Source of the DNA: JAIVJM01 sp963816985
GTDB lineage: Bacteria > Acidobacteriota > Blastocatellia > Pyrinomonadales > Pyrinomonadaceae
Direction of reading: 5' to 3'
Assembly (NCBI GenBank): GCA_963816985.1
Contig: CAWFMF010000004.1
Span: 4,526,001-4,590,000, forward strand
Length of the DNA: 64,000 nucleotides
A program made the translations under genes and the position numbers. Positions 8,010-17,561 of the stretch are shown here, in pieces. Every line of letters begins with the position of its first letter. Within the stretch, counting starts at the first letter, position 1. The notes under the pieces are model-generated. The model did no database searches and had not been told where the DNA came from. It saw nothing but the letters and a program-made list of their open reading frames with translations.

Positions 8010-10202
8010 TCAGACGCCCGTCTTCGTGCCGTTGCCGGCTGGCTGCTCGACGCCGAGCCGTTCGCGGAAGAGGTTGAGCAGGAGGAGCGTGCCGATGTTG
8101 CCCGCCCCGTCGCCCGTGCCGCCGGAGGACATCACGTCGGGCGTGATGCGGACGCCCTTCTCGCCGATGACCCTTAAGGTCTCGACGAGCGCGACGCCCT
8201 GCTGGCCGAGCGCGTTGACCTGCTCGTGGTAGGCGACGCCCTGCGCCTCGCCCATCAGACGCACCTTCTCGGCCTCGGCCTTACCCGTGGCGAGGATGTA
8301 GTGCGCCTCGCCGTCAGCCTCGGCCTTACGCTGCTCGGAGCGTTTTCCTGCAATCTCAACGCCGACCGTCGCCGCCATCAGGTCTTTCTGGTTGTCGGCG
8401 TGCGCCCTCGTCCTTTCGAGTTGGATGCGCTTGTCCTCGGCCTCGCGCTGCGCGTTGTACATGCTCTGGCGCTGCTCGGCGAGGATTTTCTCGGTCTGCG
8501 TCTTCATCAGCTCTTCGGGCAGGTGGATGTGGCAGATGAGGACGTTGACGACATCAACGTGGTACTTCAGGAGGTGCATGCGGACGCGGGCCTCGGCGCG
8601 CTCCTGCTCTTCGTGGCGGTTTTGGAGGTAGGCCATCGCCGAAGACTCCGACGCCTGATTGCGGAAGATGGAGTCAATCAGCGGGTGCATGACGTTCTGG
8701 ATGAGCTTGTCGGTGTTGCCGATCTTGGCGACCATGAAGGGCGCGTCTTCGGGCTTGACGCGGAAGACGACGCGGACTTCGAGCTTCATGGTGAAGCCGT
8801 CCTTCGAGATGACCTCGAAGGGGTCGAAGGTGTTGTCCACGTCCTCCGCCGTCCACTCGACCGTCATGTTGGTGGTCGGGATGACGATGGGCGTCATCGC
8901 TAAGGTGTTGATGTAGTACTTGCCGGGGCCGACGACCGACTCCTGTATGCCGCGGAAGCCTTCGGGGACGACGTAGGCCTCGTGCGCGCCCTGATCGAGC
9001 CTTTGGTCGGCGGGGTCGTTGGCGATGAGTTCTTCCTGAATCTCGTTGAGGCGGCGGTTCTCGCCTTCGAGCTTGTCGAGCCGCGCGGCGGCTTTCGAGA
9101 CCTGATCCCTCTCCTCTTGTTCGAGCCGCTCGCGCACCTTATTCGCCATCTCGCGGCGGATGTCTTCGGTCGGGTCTTTGCCGATGTTCGAGACGATAAC
9201 GGCGACCTCGCCGGGCTTCACCTCGCGCGCCGTTTCGGGGATGAGCTTGAAGACGAGCGGGTTGATGTAGTAAGTGCCGGGCAGGAGGATGTCCTTCTGC
9301 GGCCCGCGCTGCCCGCCCTTGCTGATGAACTCGTTGCAGTCCTGAAAGTTGTCGTGCCCTTCGATTGGCATGGCGACGTAGTCGCGCGGGTCGAGCGGTG
9401 CGCCGTCGAGCGCTTCGACGAGCCCAATCTGGTTCTCGTCAATCACCGTCGCGTCGTAGAGGCGGATGAAGAAGAGCCCCGGCTTCGGGTCGCCGCCCTC
9501 GACGGGCAAGGACTGCGTGTGGATGCGGTAGGTGCCGGGCGTCAGGATTTCGACCTGCGGCCCCTTCTGGCCCTTGTTGGCGATGAATTGCTCGGCGTCC
9601 TGATAGTTGCGGTGGCCTTCGACGGCCTTGCCGTGCAAACGCCCGGCGTCGAGCTGGTCGCCGTCGGACGCGGTGATGATGCCGACTTTGCCCGGAGGCA
9701 CAACCGTCGTCTTGGTAATCGAGATGCGGAAGAGGTACGGGTGAATCGGCCACAGGCCCGGCGGCAGCGTCCGCAGTTGCATGCCCTTGACGCCCCCCTG
9801 CTTGATGAAGGCGATGGGGTCTTGGAAATTGTTGTGCGCGTTCTGCGCGCGGTCGGGCGCGAAGTTTCTTCCGGGCGGCATCGGCTCGCCGTCCACAGCA
9901 TCAACGATGCCCAGCTCGTCGGGGCCGATCTCGATGAGCGGCACTTTGCGGACGACGCTCTCGAAGGGCCACTTGATGAAGTGGAGTCCGGGCTTGAGCA
10001 CGTCGGCCTGAATGCCGACCTCGCCTTCGGTGGCGACGACGCGTCCGGGCGGCATCTTCGCGCCGAGGTAGCGCCGCTCCTTGATGGCGATCTCGCGCGC
10101 GCCGACGTTGGCGAAGATGCGATTCAGCACGATCAGGAGGAAGACGAGCAGGACGACCCCTACGACGAGGTACGGAAGCGAATCTGTCAGCATTTCGTTC
10201 AT
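8010..10202 (-). CDS. Large SPFH/band-7 (flotillin-like) membrane protein
   Basis: 730 residues from ATG 10202, which has GAGG upstream (a TTG six bases earlier is less likely). One N-terminal membrane helix (YLVVGVVLLVFLLIVLNRIF). Residues of roughly 85-330 hold three tandem modules of about 75 residues, each ending in a motif of the type FI..GGxxGPQ..xLPGTYxIxP. An SPFH domain follows (around residues 410-570: VEWTAEDVDNTFDPFEVISK, RVVFRVKPEDAPFMVAKIGN), then a coiled-coil rich in Glu/Ala/Arg and a Gly-rich tail. Such proteins form ring or raft scaffolds at the membrane. A small membrane protein gene lies 8 bp upstream and is probably co-transcribed. Confidence 0.85.
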   Translation of the reverse strand: MNEMLTDSLPYLVVGVVLLVFLLIVLNRIFANVGAREIAIKERRYLGAKMPPGRVVATEGEVGIQADVLKPGLHFIKWPFESVVRKVPLIEIGPDELGIVDAVDGEPMPPGRNFAPDRAQNAHNNFQDPIAFIKQGGVKGMQLRTLPPGLWPIHPYLFRISITKTTVVPPGKVGIITASDGDQLDAGRLHGKAVEGHRNYQDAEQFIANKGQKGPQVEILTPGTYRIHTQSLPVEGGDPKPGLFFIRLYDATVIDENQIGLVEALDGAPLDPRDYVAMPIEGHDNFQDCNEFISKGGQRGPQKDILLPGTYYINPLVFKLIPETAREVKPGEVAVIVSNIGKDPTEDIRREMANKVRERLEQEERDQVSKAAARLDKLEGENRRLNEIQEELIANDPADQRLDQGAHEAYVVPEGFRGIQESVVGPGKYYINTLAMTPIVIPTTNMTVEWTAEDVDNTFDPFEVISKDGFTMKLEVRVVFRVKPEDAPFMVAKIGNTDKLIQNVMHPLIDSIFRNQASESSAMAYLQNRHEEQERAEARVRMHLLKYHVDVVNVLICHIHLPEELMKTQTEKILAEQRQSMYNAQREAEDKRIQLERTRAHADNQKDLMAATVGVEIAGKRSEQRKAEADGEAHYILATGKAEAEKVRLMGEAQGVAYHEQVNALGQQGVALVETLRVIGEKGVRITPDVMSSGGTGDGAGNIGTLLLLNLFRERLGVEQPAGNGTKTGV

Positions 10203-10210
10203 GGTCAACC

Positions 10211-11006
10211 TCAGTGAGAAGCCTTCTCTCGGTCGGCTTCTGCGGATGGTGGGATTTCGCGCCGGGCCGTTTCTTTCAGCCCACGGCGCAAGTCGGCGAG
10301 CGTTCCTTTAAGGACGAAGCCCGTCCCCGAACGCCTCGCGTCGGATGAGAGCAGCCAGTATTCCCCCTCGAAGAGTGCGTCGAGCGCGGCGGCGTCGAGC
10401 CCTTGCAGACGCCCTTCCGTCCAGACGTGGAAGATTGTTTCGACCGCCGTTTGAAACGTCGCGGCGTCATCTGAAAGAGCAGCGACGCGCAGAAGCTCCG
10501 GCACGGATGAGCCCTTCGGGTCTGCGGCCCAGACTTCCGTGAGCTTCGCGGCGAGCGCGGGGCTAGAGCGCAGTTGGTCGCTGCGGGCGATGAGACTCGA
10601 AAGGTCGCGCAGGGCTTTGTCTTCTCCGGCCCCGGCGCGCGCGGCGAGCGCGTCTAAAATTTCGCGGTAGAGCGCGGCGTCGCCCGTCGGCGTGCGCGTC
10701 CGAGAGCGCGGTCAGGTCGCCTCCGGCGGCTCGCGCCAGAAGGCCCGCGCGGTGCGCTTCCGCCGCTTCTCTCGCGGCCTCGGCTTCGGCGGCCCGGCGT
10801 CCGGCCTCGGTCTCGGCGAAGAGACCTTGATACTGTGGCTCCGGCGGAAGGCGTTCGGCCTCTCGGAAAGACGGCGAGCGTTTCGAGCGGAGGATGCTGA
10901 GAGAAGCTGCGACGAGTAGGAAAATCGAGATGATAAGAATGGCGCTCAACATTACGCCTCTGCGCCCGGCGTCTCCGGTTTCGGGGGAAACGGGCTTTAA
11001 AATCAT
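10211..11006 (-). CDS. Membrane-anchored hypothetical protein, broken by a frameshift
   Basis: Two reading frames join to make one protein of about 264 residues. Frame one (from 11006) has a membrane helix LSAILIISIFLLVAASLSIL and an Ala/Glu-rich helix up to about 10700. Frame two continues with GDAALYREILDALAARAG, then an Ala/Leu-rich helical domain, and ends at 10211. The switch is within about 10680-10705 and needs a single-base change. A second possible start is ATG at 10952, preceded by AGAGG. It abuts the SPFH gene and is probably its membrane partner, in the manner of NfeD-type partners, but no NfeD similarity is visible. No family recognised. Confidence 0.6.
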
Positions 11007-11122
11007 CCCGGCCCCGAACCGCGCTCCCGAACGCTGTCCGAGGATATTATACGCGGCCCGGATTTGAAAGTTCTGCGGGCAGGTCGGGGCGGGCCGAGGG
11101 CGGATTTCCGGTTTTTAAAACA

Positions 11123-11190
11123 GTACCGCGAGCGGTAGCGAGCGGGTTGACGATAACTAAGCTCAACCCGCTCGCTACCGCTCGCGGTAC
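11123..11190. repeat. REP-like palindrome, copy b
   Basis: Arms 11123-11150 and 11163-11190 (28 bp, perfect), same core as copy a (GTACCGCGAGCGGTAGCGAG). It lies directly downstream of the DUF5916 gene, ending 12 bases before its stop codon complement. It may act as its transcription end, although no T run follows on the minus strand beyond the flanking TTTTAA. Confidence 0.85.
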
Positions 11191-11202
11191 GTCTGTGCGG
11201 TC

Positions 11203-13881
11203 TCAGAAACTCTTGCGGAACAGATAAGAGGCTTTGATGAAGAACGTCCGCTCGTAGCGTTGGAGGCCGTCGTCGAACCTGCCGTTGAAGCGGTGGAAGC
11301 CGCTGACGGTCACGTCGTCGTTGTAGCCGACGTAGAAGGAGGTGCCGGGGTTCGGCGTCCAACCGAGGAGGAACTGGCCGCGCGCGCGCTTCGGGAGCGT
11401 CTCGTAGTCCACCCGCGCCCGCGCGAAGAGGAAGCGCGTGAACTGGTAGGTCGAGCGCAGGGAGATGAGGTTCACGTCGAAGGCGACGCGCTCCGTGTCG
11501 TAGCGGCGCAAGCGGTTCTTCGTGTAGTCGAGCTGCACGTTCAACTCGTTCTTCGGCTGGTAGACGAACGTCGAGCGGAACTCCCAGAGGCCGCCGGGGC
11601 CGGGGTCGAGCGGCGCGCCCTGTCCGAGCAGGAGCGCGGCGGGGCTCACGCGCGGGAAGCGTCGGCCCGCACCGAAGTCGTAGTCGAGGTGGCCGTCGCG
11701 GTAGACGAGCCGGGCCGAGAGGTTGTACTTCTTCGAAGGGCGGACGCCGCCGTAGAGGAAGTAATGATTCTTCGTCGAGGAGCGTTCGTCGTCGCCGCCG
11801 AAGAAGGTGCAGACGGGGATACGTCGCTCCTCGTCTTCGTCGGTCGAAGGGTCGTCGGGGACGAGCGGCGGAAGCGTGCCCGTCTGGTCGCACTGCGGAA
11901 GAAGAGCGGCCCTCTCCGCGCCGACGATTCCGGCGACCGTCCGAGAGTTCGCGCCGCGCGTCGCGCCGAACTCCTCCTCGAAGACGCGCTCGTAGGCGTA
12001 CTCGTAGCCGCCGCCGATGTAGGAGTTGCGCTGGAAGCCGATCTCCGTGTTGAACTCGCTCTCCCAGATTTGCATCCGCCGTTGGAAGTCGTAATCAATG
12101 TGCGTGAAGTTGTGGAAGTGCTTACGGACGATCTTCGCCTTCTGGTTCGGGTCGGAGTTGTAGCCGAGGAAGACGCTGTTGAAGTTGGTGTTGGTGCGCC
12201 CGTAGAAGCCCACGTCCACGGCGTAGCCGCGCGTCTGGCCTTCGCCGTAAAGCTCGAAAGACCAGTTGCGCCCCTGACGGTAAAGCGTCGCGACGTAGCC
12301 GAGCCCGGCGCGCTGCTCGTCCACGTCGGCCCCGCGTTCGGGGTCGAAGAAGGGCGTGTGCGAGTTCGTGCCGAGCAGTTGGAAGGTGAGGGTCGTCATC
12401 TTGTCGAGGCGGAAGCGACCGTCAACCCCGGCGGTGTGATTGTAATGGTCAACGAAGTTGTAGGTCGTGGCGATGAGCCCGATGCTGTGCTCGCGCCCCA
12501 CGTCGCGCTTGAGGCGCAAGACGCCGATGGTCGCGTTCTTGTCCAAGACCTTCGTCAACTGCTCGCGCCTTGATGTGGAGCCGCCCACGTCGTTGAGGAA
12601 GGCGCGGTCGTCGAAGTTGAGGTTGCCGGGGCCGTTGTCGGAGGCGAACATCACGCCGTAGGTGTTGCGTCCGCGTTTGCCTGAGAGCTTCAAGGCGAGG
12701 TCTGGGTCAACGATGGCGCGCGTGTGGACGACCGTCAGCGGCGTGTTGAAGATTTCGATGCCTTCGAGGAAGAAGGGCCGCTTCTCGGCGAAGAAGATGG
12801 GGAAGCGTTGGTTGGTGGTGACGACGAGCGAGTCGGCCTCGACCTGCGCGAAGTCGGGGTTGACGGCGAGGTCGAGCGTCATCGCCGAGGAGACGACGAG
12901 CTTCGCCGTCAGTCCGGGGTCGAGCGCGACGGGCTCGTTGACGAAGGCCCCGGCGTCCACGATGCCGCGCCCGCGCGAGGGGTCTGTGCGGACGAGTCGC
13001 CCGGTCTCCGAGACGGTCAGGCTCGGAATGAGTTCGAGCGTGCGCTCGGTCGAGATGCCTTCGAGCCCGGTGAGGCGACCGGCCTGATTCATCGTCCCCG
13101 ATTCCGCGCGCGACATGGGCATCCAAGAGTCTATCTCGTCGCTGTTGCGGTCAATGTTGCGCCACGCGTGGATGCCCCAGAATTTGCCCTTGCCCGCCTC
13201 GTAGCGCAGAGACTTGAAGGGCACGGCGACCTCGACGATGTAGCCGTCGCTCGTCAGCATCCCCTTCGACTCCATCACGATGTCAACGCTGTAGTCCACG
13301 CCGCCGCTTTCGGTGTGAATCCCGTCCTGCTGCACGCCGAGCGGGTTGAAGCCGAGGACGTATGCCTTGCGCTGGTCGTTGAAGGTGTCGAGCAGGACGC
13401 GGACGTTGTCTTCGCCGAAGACGTTGTCGCGCCGCGCGACCGTGGCGCGCACCTTCGAGGGGTCGTCGAAGGCGCGGAAGGCCATGTAGAGGAACTTGCT
13501 GTCGTAGCCGATGAGGAATTCCGTGGGGGCCGTCGGCGCGATGTTGTCGCCGGGGTTGGTCTGGTAGAAGTCCTTCAAGACGGCGGCCTGCTTCCAGACC
13601 TCTTCGTCGAGCTTGCCGTCAATGACCGGCGGGGCGTCGAAGCGCGGGACGCGGACGGGCTGCGCCTTTTCGGGCGGCAGGGTCACGCCGCCCCTGACCT
13701 CTGTCTTGGGCGCGGGAGCGGCGGCGTTCGCGGGGGCGGCAGCGGTCACGGGCGCGGCGTTCGCCGGCGCGGGCGTCGGCGAGACCGAAGCGAGCTGCGC
13801 GTGGGCCGGGGCGGCGCAGGCGAGGAGACACAGAGAGCGCAGCAGCGAACGCGCTCCGGCATTGACGAGTTGTTTTTTCAA
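11203..13881 (-). CDS. DUF5916 outer-membrane protein with CBM9-like N-terminal domain
   Basis: 892 residues from TTG at 13881, which gives a normal signal peptide (MKKQLVNAGARSLLRSLCLL to AHAQ). An upstream in-frame ATG at 13938 would add 19 residues and start inside a 16-bp hairpin, so it is less likely. After an Ala/Pro-rich linker comes a family-9 carbohydrate-binding-like domain (PVIDGKLDEEVWKQA, then FLYMAFRAFDD, about residues 80-260). The rest is a beta-barrel with many aromatic strands, ending YLFRKSF with terminal Phe, the signal for outer-membrane insertion. Function of DUF5916 proteins is not established; a role in surface glycan handling is possible. Confidence 0.85.
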   Translation of the reverse strand: MKKQLVNAGARSLLRSLCLLACAAPAHAQLASVSPTPAPANAAPVTAAAPANAAAPAPKTEVRGGVTLPPEKAQPVRVPRFDAPPVIDGKLDEEVWKQAAVLKDFYQTNPGDNIAPTAPTEFLIGYDSKFLYMAFRAFDDPSKVRATVARRDNVFGEDNVRVLLDTFNDQRKAYVLGFNPLGVQQDGIHTESGGVDYSVDIVMESKGMLTSDGYIVEVAVPFKSLRYEAGKGKFWGIHAWRNIDRNSDEIDSWMPMSRAESGTMNQAGRLTGLEGISTERTLELIPSLTVSETGRLVRTDPSRGRGIVDAGAFVNEPVALDPGLTAKLVVSSAMTLDLAVNPDFAQVEADSLVVTTNQRFPIFFAEKRPFFLEGIEIFNTPLTVVHTRAIVDPDLALKLSGKRGRNTYGVMFASDNGPGNLNFDDRAFLNDVGGSTSRREQLTKVLDKNATIGVLRLKRDVGREHSIGLIATTYNFVDHYNHTAGVDGRFRLDKMTTLTFQLLGTNSHTPFFDPERGADVDEQRAGLGYVATLYRQGRNWSFELYGEGQTRGYAVDVGFYGRTNTNFNSVFLGYNSDPNQKAKIVRKHFHNFTHIDYDFQRRMQIWESEFNTEIGFQRNSYIGGGYEYAYERVFEEEFGATRGANSRTVAGIVGAERAALLPQCDQTGTLPPLVPDDPSTDEDEERRIPVCTFFGGDDERSSTKNHYFLYGGVRPSKKYNLSARLVYRDGHLDYDFGAGRRFPRVSPAALLLGQGAPLDPGPGGLWEFRSTFVYQPKNELNVQLDYTKNRLRRYDTERVAFDVNLISLRSTYQFTRFLFARARVDYETLPKRARGQFLLGWTPNPGTSFYVGYNDDVTVSGFHRFNGRFDDGLQRYERTFFIKASYLFRKSF

Positions 13882-13914
13882 GGCGGCTCTTATCACTTTG
13901 CAGCGAGGTATGGG

Positions 13915-13965
13915 GTCGGCCTCTCCGAACTTCACCATCGGGGTTAAGGGTTCGGAGAGGCCGAC
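13915..13965. repeat. Hairpin with 16-bp perfect arms upstream of the DUF5916 gene
   Basis: Arms 13915-13930 and 13950-13965 (GTCGGCCTCTCCGAAC and its complement) around a 19-base loop. It begins 34 bases before the TTG start of the DUF5916 gene, within its likely leader. No T run follows on either side, so a leader structure or repeat is more likely than a terminator. No second copy was seen in this window. Confidence 0.6.
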
Positions 13966-14139
13966 TCCTTATGAAAGGAGTATGTAATTAACATGAGCGA
14001 CTGAACGGGGAGGAAAGTTATGACTTGAATGAGCCCGAACTTCGGGCCGACTTTATGAAAGCCGACGGCCCCGGAGAAAACCAACCAGCCTTGTACGGCT
14101 CAGGCGGCGCGAAGGTTGCGAGGAATTTCGGCGAGGCGT

Positions 14140-14985
14140 CTATTCGCCCGCGGCGGCGAGTGCGTCCGCGCGGCTCAGCTCTAAGGCGAGGCAGGCCAAC
14201 TGCTTCGCCTGCGTCGTCGAGAGGGCGACCGGGGCCGTCACGGTCGTCGCCTGCTGGCGCTTGACCTTCGTGACCTTGCCCTTCGGCGCGGCGGGGGCGA
14301 GCGGAATCGCCACGCCGTCTTTCAAAGAGTTATTGAACTGGAACCGCATCACGTCGCCGACCTTCCTGAACTCCACGCCCCGCTCGTTGAACGCCGTGGC
14401 GATGTAGTTGACGCGCGCTTCCGTCTCGAACCGCTTCGAGCGCGCCCGCGCCGCTTTCGCCTCGGTCTCCGCCGCCACGATGCGGGTCGGTATCGGGTCA
14501 GCGCCCTCGCCCGGCGGGATGATCATCGCCATCTCCTGCACGGGGAGGGGCGCGCGGGTCGGGGCCTTCAAGACTCTCCCCAGACCCAACTCCCTCAAAT
14601 CTTCCACGTATTCGATTTCCATCTTCTCTTCGACGTTCTCGGTGGGCGGCGTGAGCATCATCGCCAGCTCGTCGGCTGCGATGGGATTCACGGCTTCGAC
14701 TCCTGCCGTCGTCTCGACCCGCGCCGTCGCTCGCGACGAGGCGCTCGCACGCTTCGCGCCCGGATTCGCCGGGGCGTTGCAGGAGGCCAGAGTGTGCTGC
14801 GTGCTCTGCGGCGCTGTCTGAGCGGCCCCGCCCCGACCGTTGAGGCTCAGGAAGGCGTGCCAGATTTCGCTGCGGACTCGCCCGACCAGCGCACCCTTCA
14901 GCTCCAACAGGTCTTGCGAGGCCTGCGGGACAGCGGCAAAAGTGGCCGCGAGGAGAACGAATGCGATGACTGATCTGTGTTTCAT
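14140..14985 (-). CDS. Secreted hypothetical protein
   Basis: 281 residues from ATG 14985, chosen because it gives a clean signal peptide (MKHRSVIAFVLLAATFAAVPQ, cleaved near ASQ) and has AGGTTAAG upstream; the frame is open another 26 codons. The mature part is Ala/Thr-rich, with a Cys in ASCNAP, an Arg/Ala/Lys-rich helix near residues 175-200, and a small conserved-looking block RFQFNNSLKDGVAIPL. No known domain recognised. It is followed by nothing on the same strand for 260 bp; between it and the DUF5916 gene there is a small GCCCGAACTTCGGGC hairpin near 14033. Confidence 0.6.
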   Translation of the reverse strand: MKHRSVIAFVLLAATFAAVPQASQDLLELKGALVGRVRSEIWHAFLSLNGRGGAAQTAPQSTQHTLASCNAPANPGAKRASASSRATARVETTAGVEAVNPIAADELAMMLTPPTENVEEKMEIEYVEDLRELGLGRVLKAPTRAPLPVQEMAMIIPPGEGADPIPTRIVAAETEAKAARARSKRFETEARVNYIATAFNERGVEFRKVGDVMRFQFNNSLKDGVAIPLAPAAPKGKVTKVKRQQATTVTAPVALSTTQAKQLACLALELSRADALAAAGE

Positions 14986-15455
14986 TTTCTTAACCTGCCT
15001 GCTCTTAGGCGACCGGGTTCGTTTTCGAACGGGCTGCCGGAGTGCTCTCGGTTCGGATTTCAACGAGTAGGTGTCGCGCCCGCGTCCGAGGTTTCAACTT
15101 TTCGCGTCCGGGGCGTCCCAGCGGCCCTCGAACTGCCCTCGGCTACCTCTTTCTACTGGCAAAACACCACGTGCGCGTATTTCGTGGCAATAAATTTTTC
15201 GCTTACAATGACGCCCGTCGCCTCGAAATTGTTAACACGCCGGAGTCGGCGGCGGCTCGAAGGCTTCCCCGTCTCGCCGTGTCGGAGGCCGAAAATGCCG
15301 ACTCACGTGCAGTTAGTGCCGACGGGTATGATTCCGTTTCAAAATAATTTAGGTTCCAAAACTTCGCGCTCCGCGCGAGGCGGCGTCGTACTTCGGCGGG
15401 CCGGGCGGGCGTGCCGGGTCAAACTTTTGAGCTGGATTTTCATGGAGGAGGGCGG
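14986..15455. other. Intergenic region, 470 bases, no gene seen
   Basis: This divergent gap between the secreted protein and the aldo/keto reductase must hold both promoters. The only AT-rich stretch is near 15180-15215 (a TACAAT box at 15204-15209 with a poor -35). No convincing open frame, RNA structure or repeat was seen. Confidence 0.5.
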
Positions 15456-16430
15456 ATGAAACATCGTCGCTTCGGGCGCACGGGCTGGTCTGTCAGCGAG
15501 ATCGGCTACGGGATGTGGGGCATGGGCAGTTGGAGCGGTTCGAGCGACGAGGAGTCGCTTGGGTCGCTTCAGCACGCCGTTGACCTTGGGTGCAACTTCT
15601 TCGACACGGCTTGGGCTTACGGCGAGGGGCGGAGCGAAGGGCTGCTCGGACAACTCGTCCGCGCCAATCCGGGGAAGCGGCTCTACACGGCCTCGAAAAT
15701 CCCGCCCAAGAATTTGAAGTGGCCGAGCCGTCGTGAGTTCACGCTCGACGAATGCTTCCCGCCCGAACACATCGAGGAGTACGTCCAACGCAGCTTACAA
15801 AACGCGGGCCTCGAAAGTTTCGACCTCATGCAGTTCCACGTCTGGGAGGACTCATGGGTCGAGGACGACCGCTGGGCGAAGAAGATGGACGAGCTTCGCC
15901 GTCAGGGCTTAATCAACGCCGTCGGCATCAGCATCAACCGCTGGGAGCCCTGGAACGGCGTCCGCACCGTGCGGAGCGGGATGATTGACGCCGTGCAGGT
16001 CATCTACAACGTCTTCGACCAGAACCCGGAGGACGACCTTTTCCCCGCGTGCGCCGAAAAGGACGTGGCCGTCATCGCGCGCGTCCCGTTCGACGAAGGC
16101 ACTCTGACCGGCACTCTCACCAAAGAGAGCACGTGGCCCGAAGGCGACTGGCGCAACACGTACTTCGTGGCGTCGAATTTGATTCCGAGCGTCGAGCGCG
16201 CCGACGCACTCAAGCCAATCGTCTCAGACGCCGGGGTCTCCATGCCGGAGGCGGCGCTCCGCTTCATCCTCAATCACCCGTCGGTGAGCACAATCATCCC
16301 CGGCATGCGCAAGCTCTCGCACGTCGAGTCGAACATCAAGGCGAGCGACGCCGGACCGCTCGACGACGACTTGCTCGAAGAGCTGCGCTTTCATCGTTGG
16401 GATCGCCAGCCGTCCGAGTGGTCACAGTAA
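15456..16430 (+). CDS. Aldo/keto reductase
   Basis: 324 residues from ATG 15456, with GGAGG about six bases upstream; the frame is open a further 15 codons but the family starts at MKHRRFGRTGWSVSEIGYGM. The catalytic tetrad is visible: Asp and Tyr in FFDTAWAYGEG, Lys in YTASKIPPK and His in LMQFHVWED. The C-terminal part has the NADPH-binding end PGMRKLSHVESNIKAS. It is a cytoplasmic NAD(P)H-dependent oxidoreductase of broad family function; the substrate is unknown. It ends five bases before a REP-like palindrome that may terminate it. Confidence 0.92.
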   Translation: MKHRRFGRTGWSVSEIGYGMWGMGSWSGSSDEESLGSLQHAVDLGCNFFDTAWAYGEGRSEGLLGQLVRANPGKRLYTASKIPPKNLKWPSRREFTLDECFPPEHIEEYVQRSLQNAGLESFDLMQFHVWEDSWVEDDRWAKKMDELRRQGLINAVGISINRWEPWNGVRTVRSGMIDAVQVIYNVFDQNPEDDLFPACAEKDVAVIARVPFDEGTLTGTLTKESTWPEGDWRNTYFVASNLIPSVERADALKPIVSDAGVSMPEAALRFILNHPSVSTIIPGMRKLSHVESNIKASDAGPLDDDLLEELRFHRWDRQPSEWSQ

Positions 16431-16434
16431 AAAT

Positions 16435-16508
16435 CAGTACCGCGAGCGGTAACGAGCGGGTTGACGTTAGTGATGCTCAACCCGCCCGAAAGACCGCTCG
16501 CGGTTCTG
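16435..16508. repeat. REP-like palindrome, copy c (degenerate)
   Basis: Left arm 16435-16464 and right arm 16477-16508 share the family core, but with substitutions (GGTAACGAGCGGG on the left, CCCGCCCGAAAGACCGC on the right) so the stem is imperfect. It lies between two convergent genes. Confidence 0.75.
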
Positions 16509-16523
16509 TTCTTCACTTGCTCC

Positions 16524-17493
16524 CTACAGGCAGGGATTCACGCCGGGGACGAGCGGGCGGACGTATGCGCCCTGCAACTCGGCGGCGGTGTAAGGCAGCA
16601 GGCGGTTGGTGACGAGTGTGTCCACGCGGAATCCGTCGGGGACGTTGACGAAGCTGTACGCGCCCGACACGACCATCGGGTTGAACTGCGAGAGTGCGAA
16701 GCCCGCGGGCTTCGGGTTGGGCTCGACCGTCGTGTCGAGCCCGAATCCGGGGGCCGCGAGGAAGTCGTCGAAGGTGAGCGCGCCCGATGCGGGGACGACC
16801 TTCGACGTGACGAGGCTCAACTCGCCCGCGTTCCGCAGGTTGGTCGGGCCGAAGGCCGCCTCGCTCCCGGCGTTGCCTGCGCCGTCGAGGATGCGGTCGT
16901 AGCGTTGTGTCCAGAGGTAGTCGAGGACGCCGCCGGTCGTCGGCTCGACGAGCCGCGTGGGGACGATGCGGACGACCGGGAGTGCGAGCACCAGCGCGTC
17001 TTCGGGTGGGTCGGCGAGGTCGTTGCCGATGAGGTCGAAGGTCTGCCGGTCGTAGTAGAAGACGCCGAGGTTCGCATTGACCGCGATGAGCCAGAACTGA
17101 TAGGCGGCGTCCGTGACGGTCTCCGGGTAGGCGGGCGTGAAGGGGTTCGTCGGGTTCGTGCCGGGGACGCGTTGGACGGTCGGGCGGTACGGCAGGTTCT
17201 CGTAGTGGAACCTGAGCGTCACCTTGTTGGCCGACTTGTTCCACTTCACTTCGGCGAAGGCGTTGCGCGTCTCGCGCGCGAAGTCCACGACCATGTCGCC
17301 GGGGGGCGGGCCGAAGCCGGGGACGAAGGGCAGGCGAAGCTCGCCGTGGGTGTTGGCCGGAGCGGCGGTCGCGCCGAGCGCCGGAGAGCCGCCCGCGAGC
17401 GGCAGCGCCGCGAGAGCGCCAGCCGAGAGCGCGGCGGTCTTGAGGAAGTTCGCGTCGGGGTGAGGGTTGGGGTTTCCGCACGTGTTCGTTCAT
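16524..17493 (-). CDS. Tat-type exported companion of the haloperoxidase, frameshifted in the signal peptide
   Basis: The frame that ends at 16524 is open upstream through LKTAALSAGALAALPLAGGS and HGELRLPFVPGFGPPPGD, and then meets a different frame that starts at ATG 17493 with AAGGAG seven bases before it. Removing one G near 17453 joins them to give PSPRRNFLKTAALSAG, a textbook twin-arginine signal. The full product would be about 322 residues. No domain recognised; the mature part is beta-rich (NKVTLRFHYENLPYRP, VNANLGVFYYDRQT) with a Cys next to the C-terminus. It follows the haloperoxidase gene by 68 bp on the same strand, so the two are likely co-transcribed. Confidence 0.7.
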
Positions 17494-17561
17494 AACTAAA
17501 CTCCTTTCAAAAATCCGAGTTGGCGTGGTGGGGGATATTGAAAGAGATCGTCTGCCGGGCG

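Noticed and set aside
14025..14264. Possible 79-codon gene on the plus strand
   Set aside because: It overlaps the end of the secreted protein gene, has no ribosome site and becomes Arg/Pro-rich shadow sequence.
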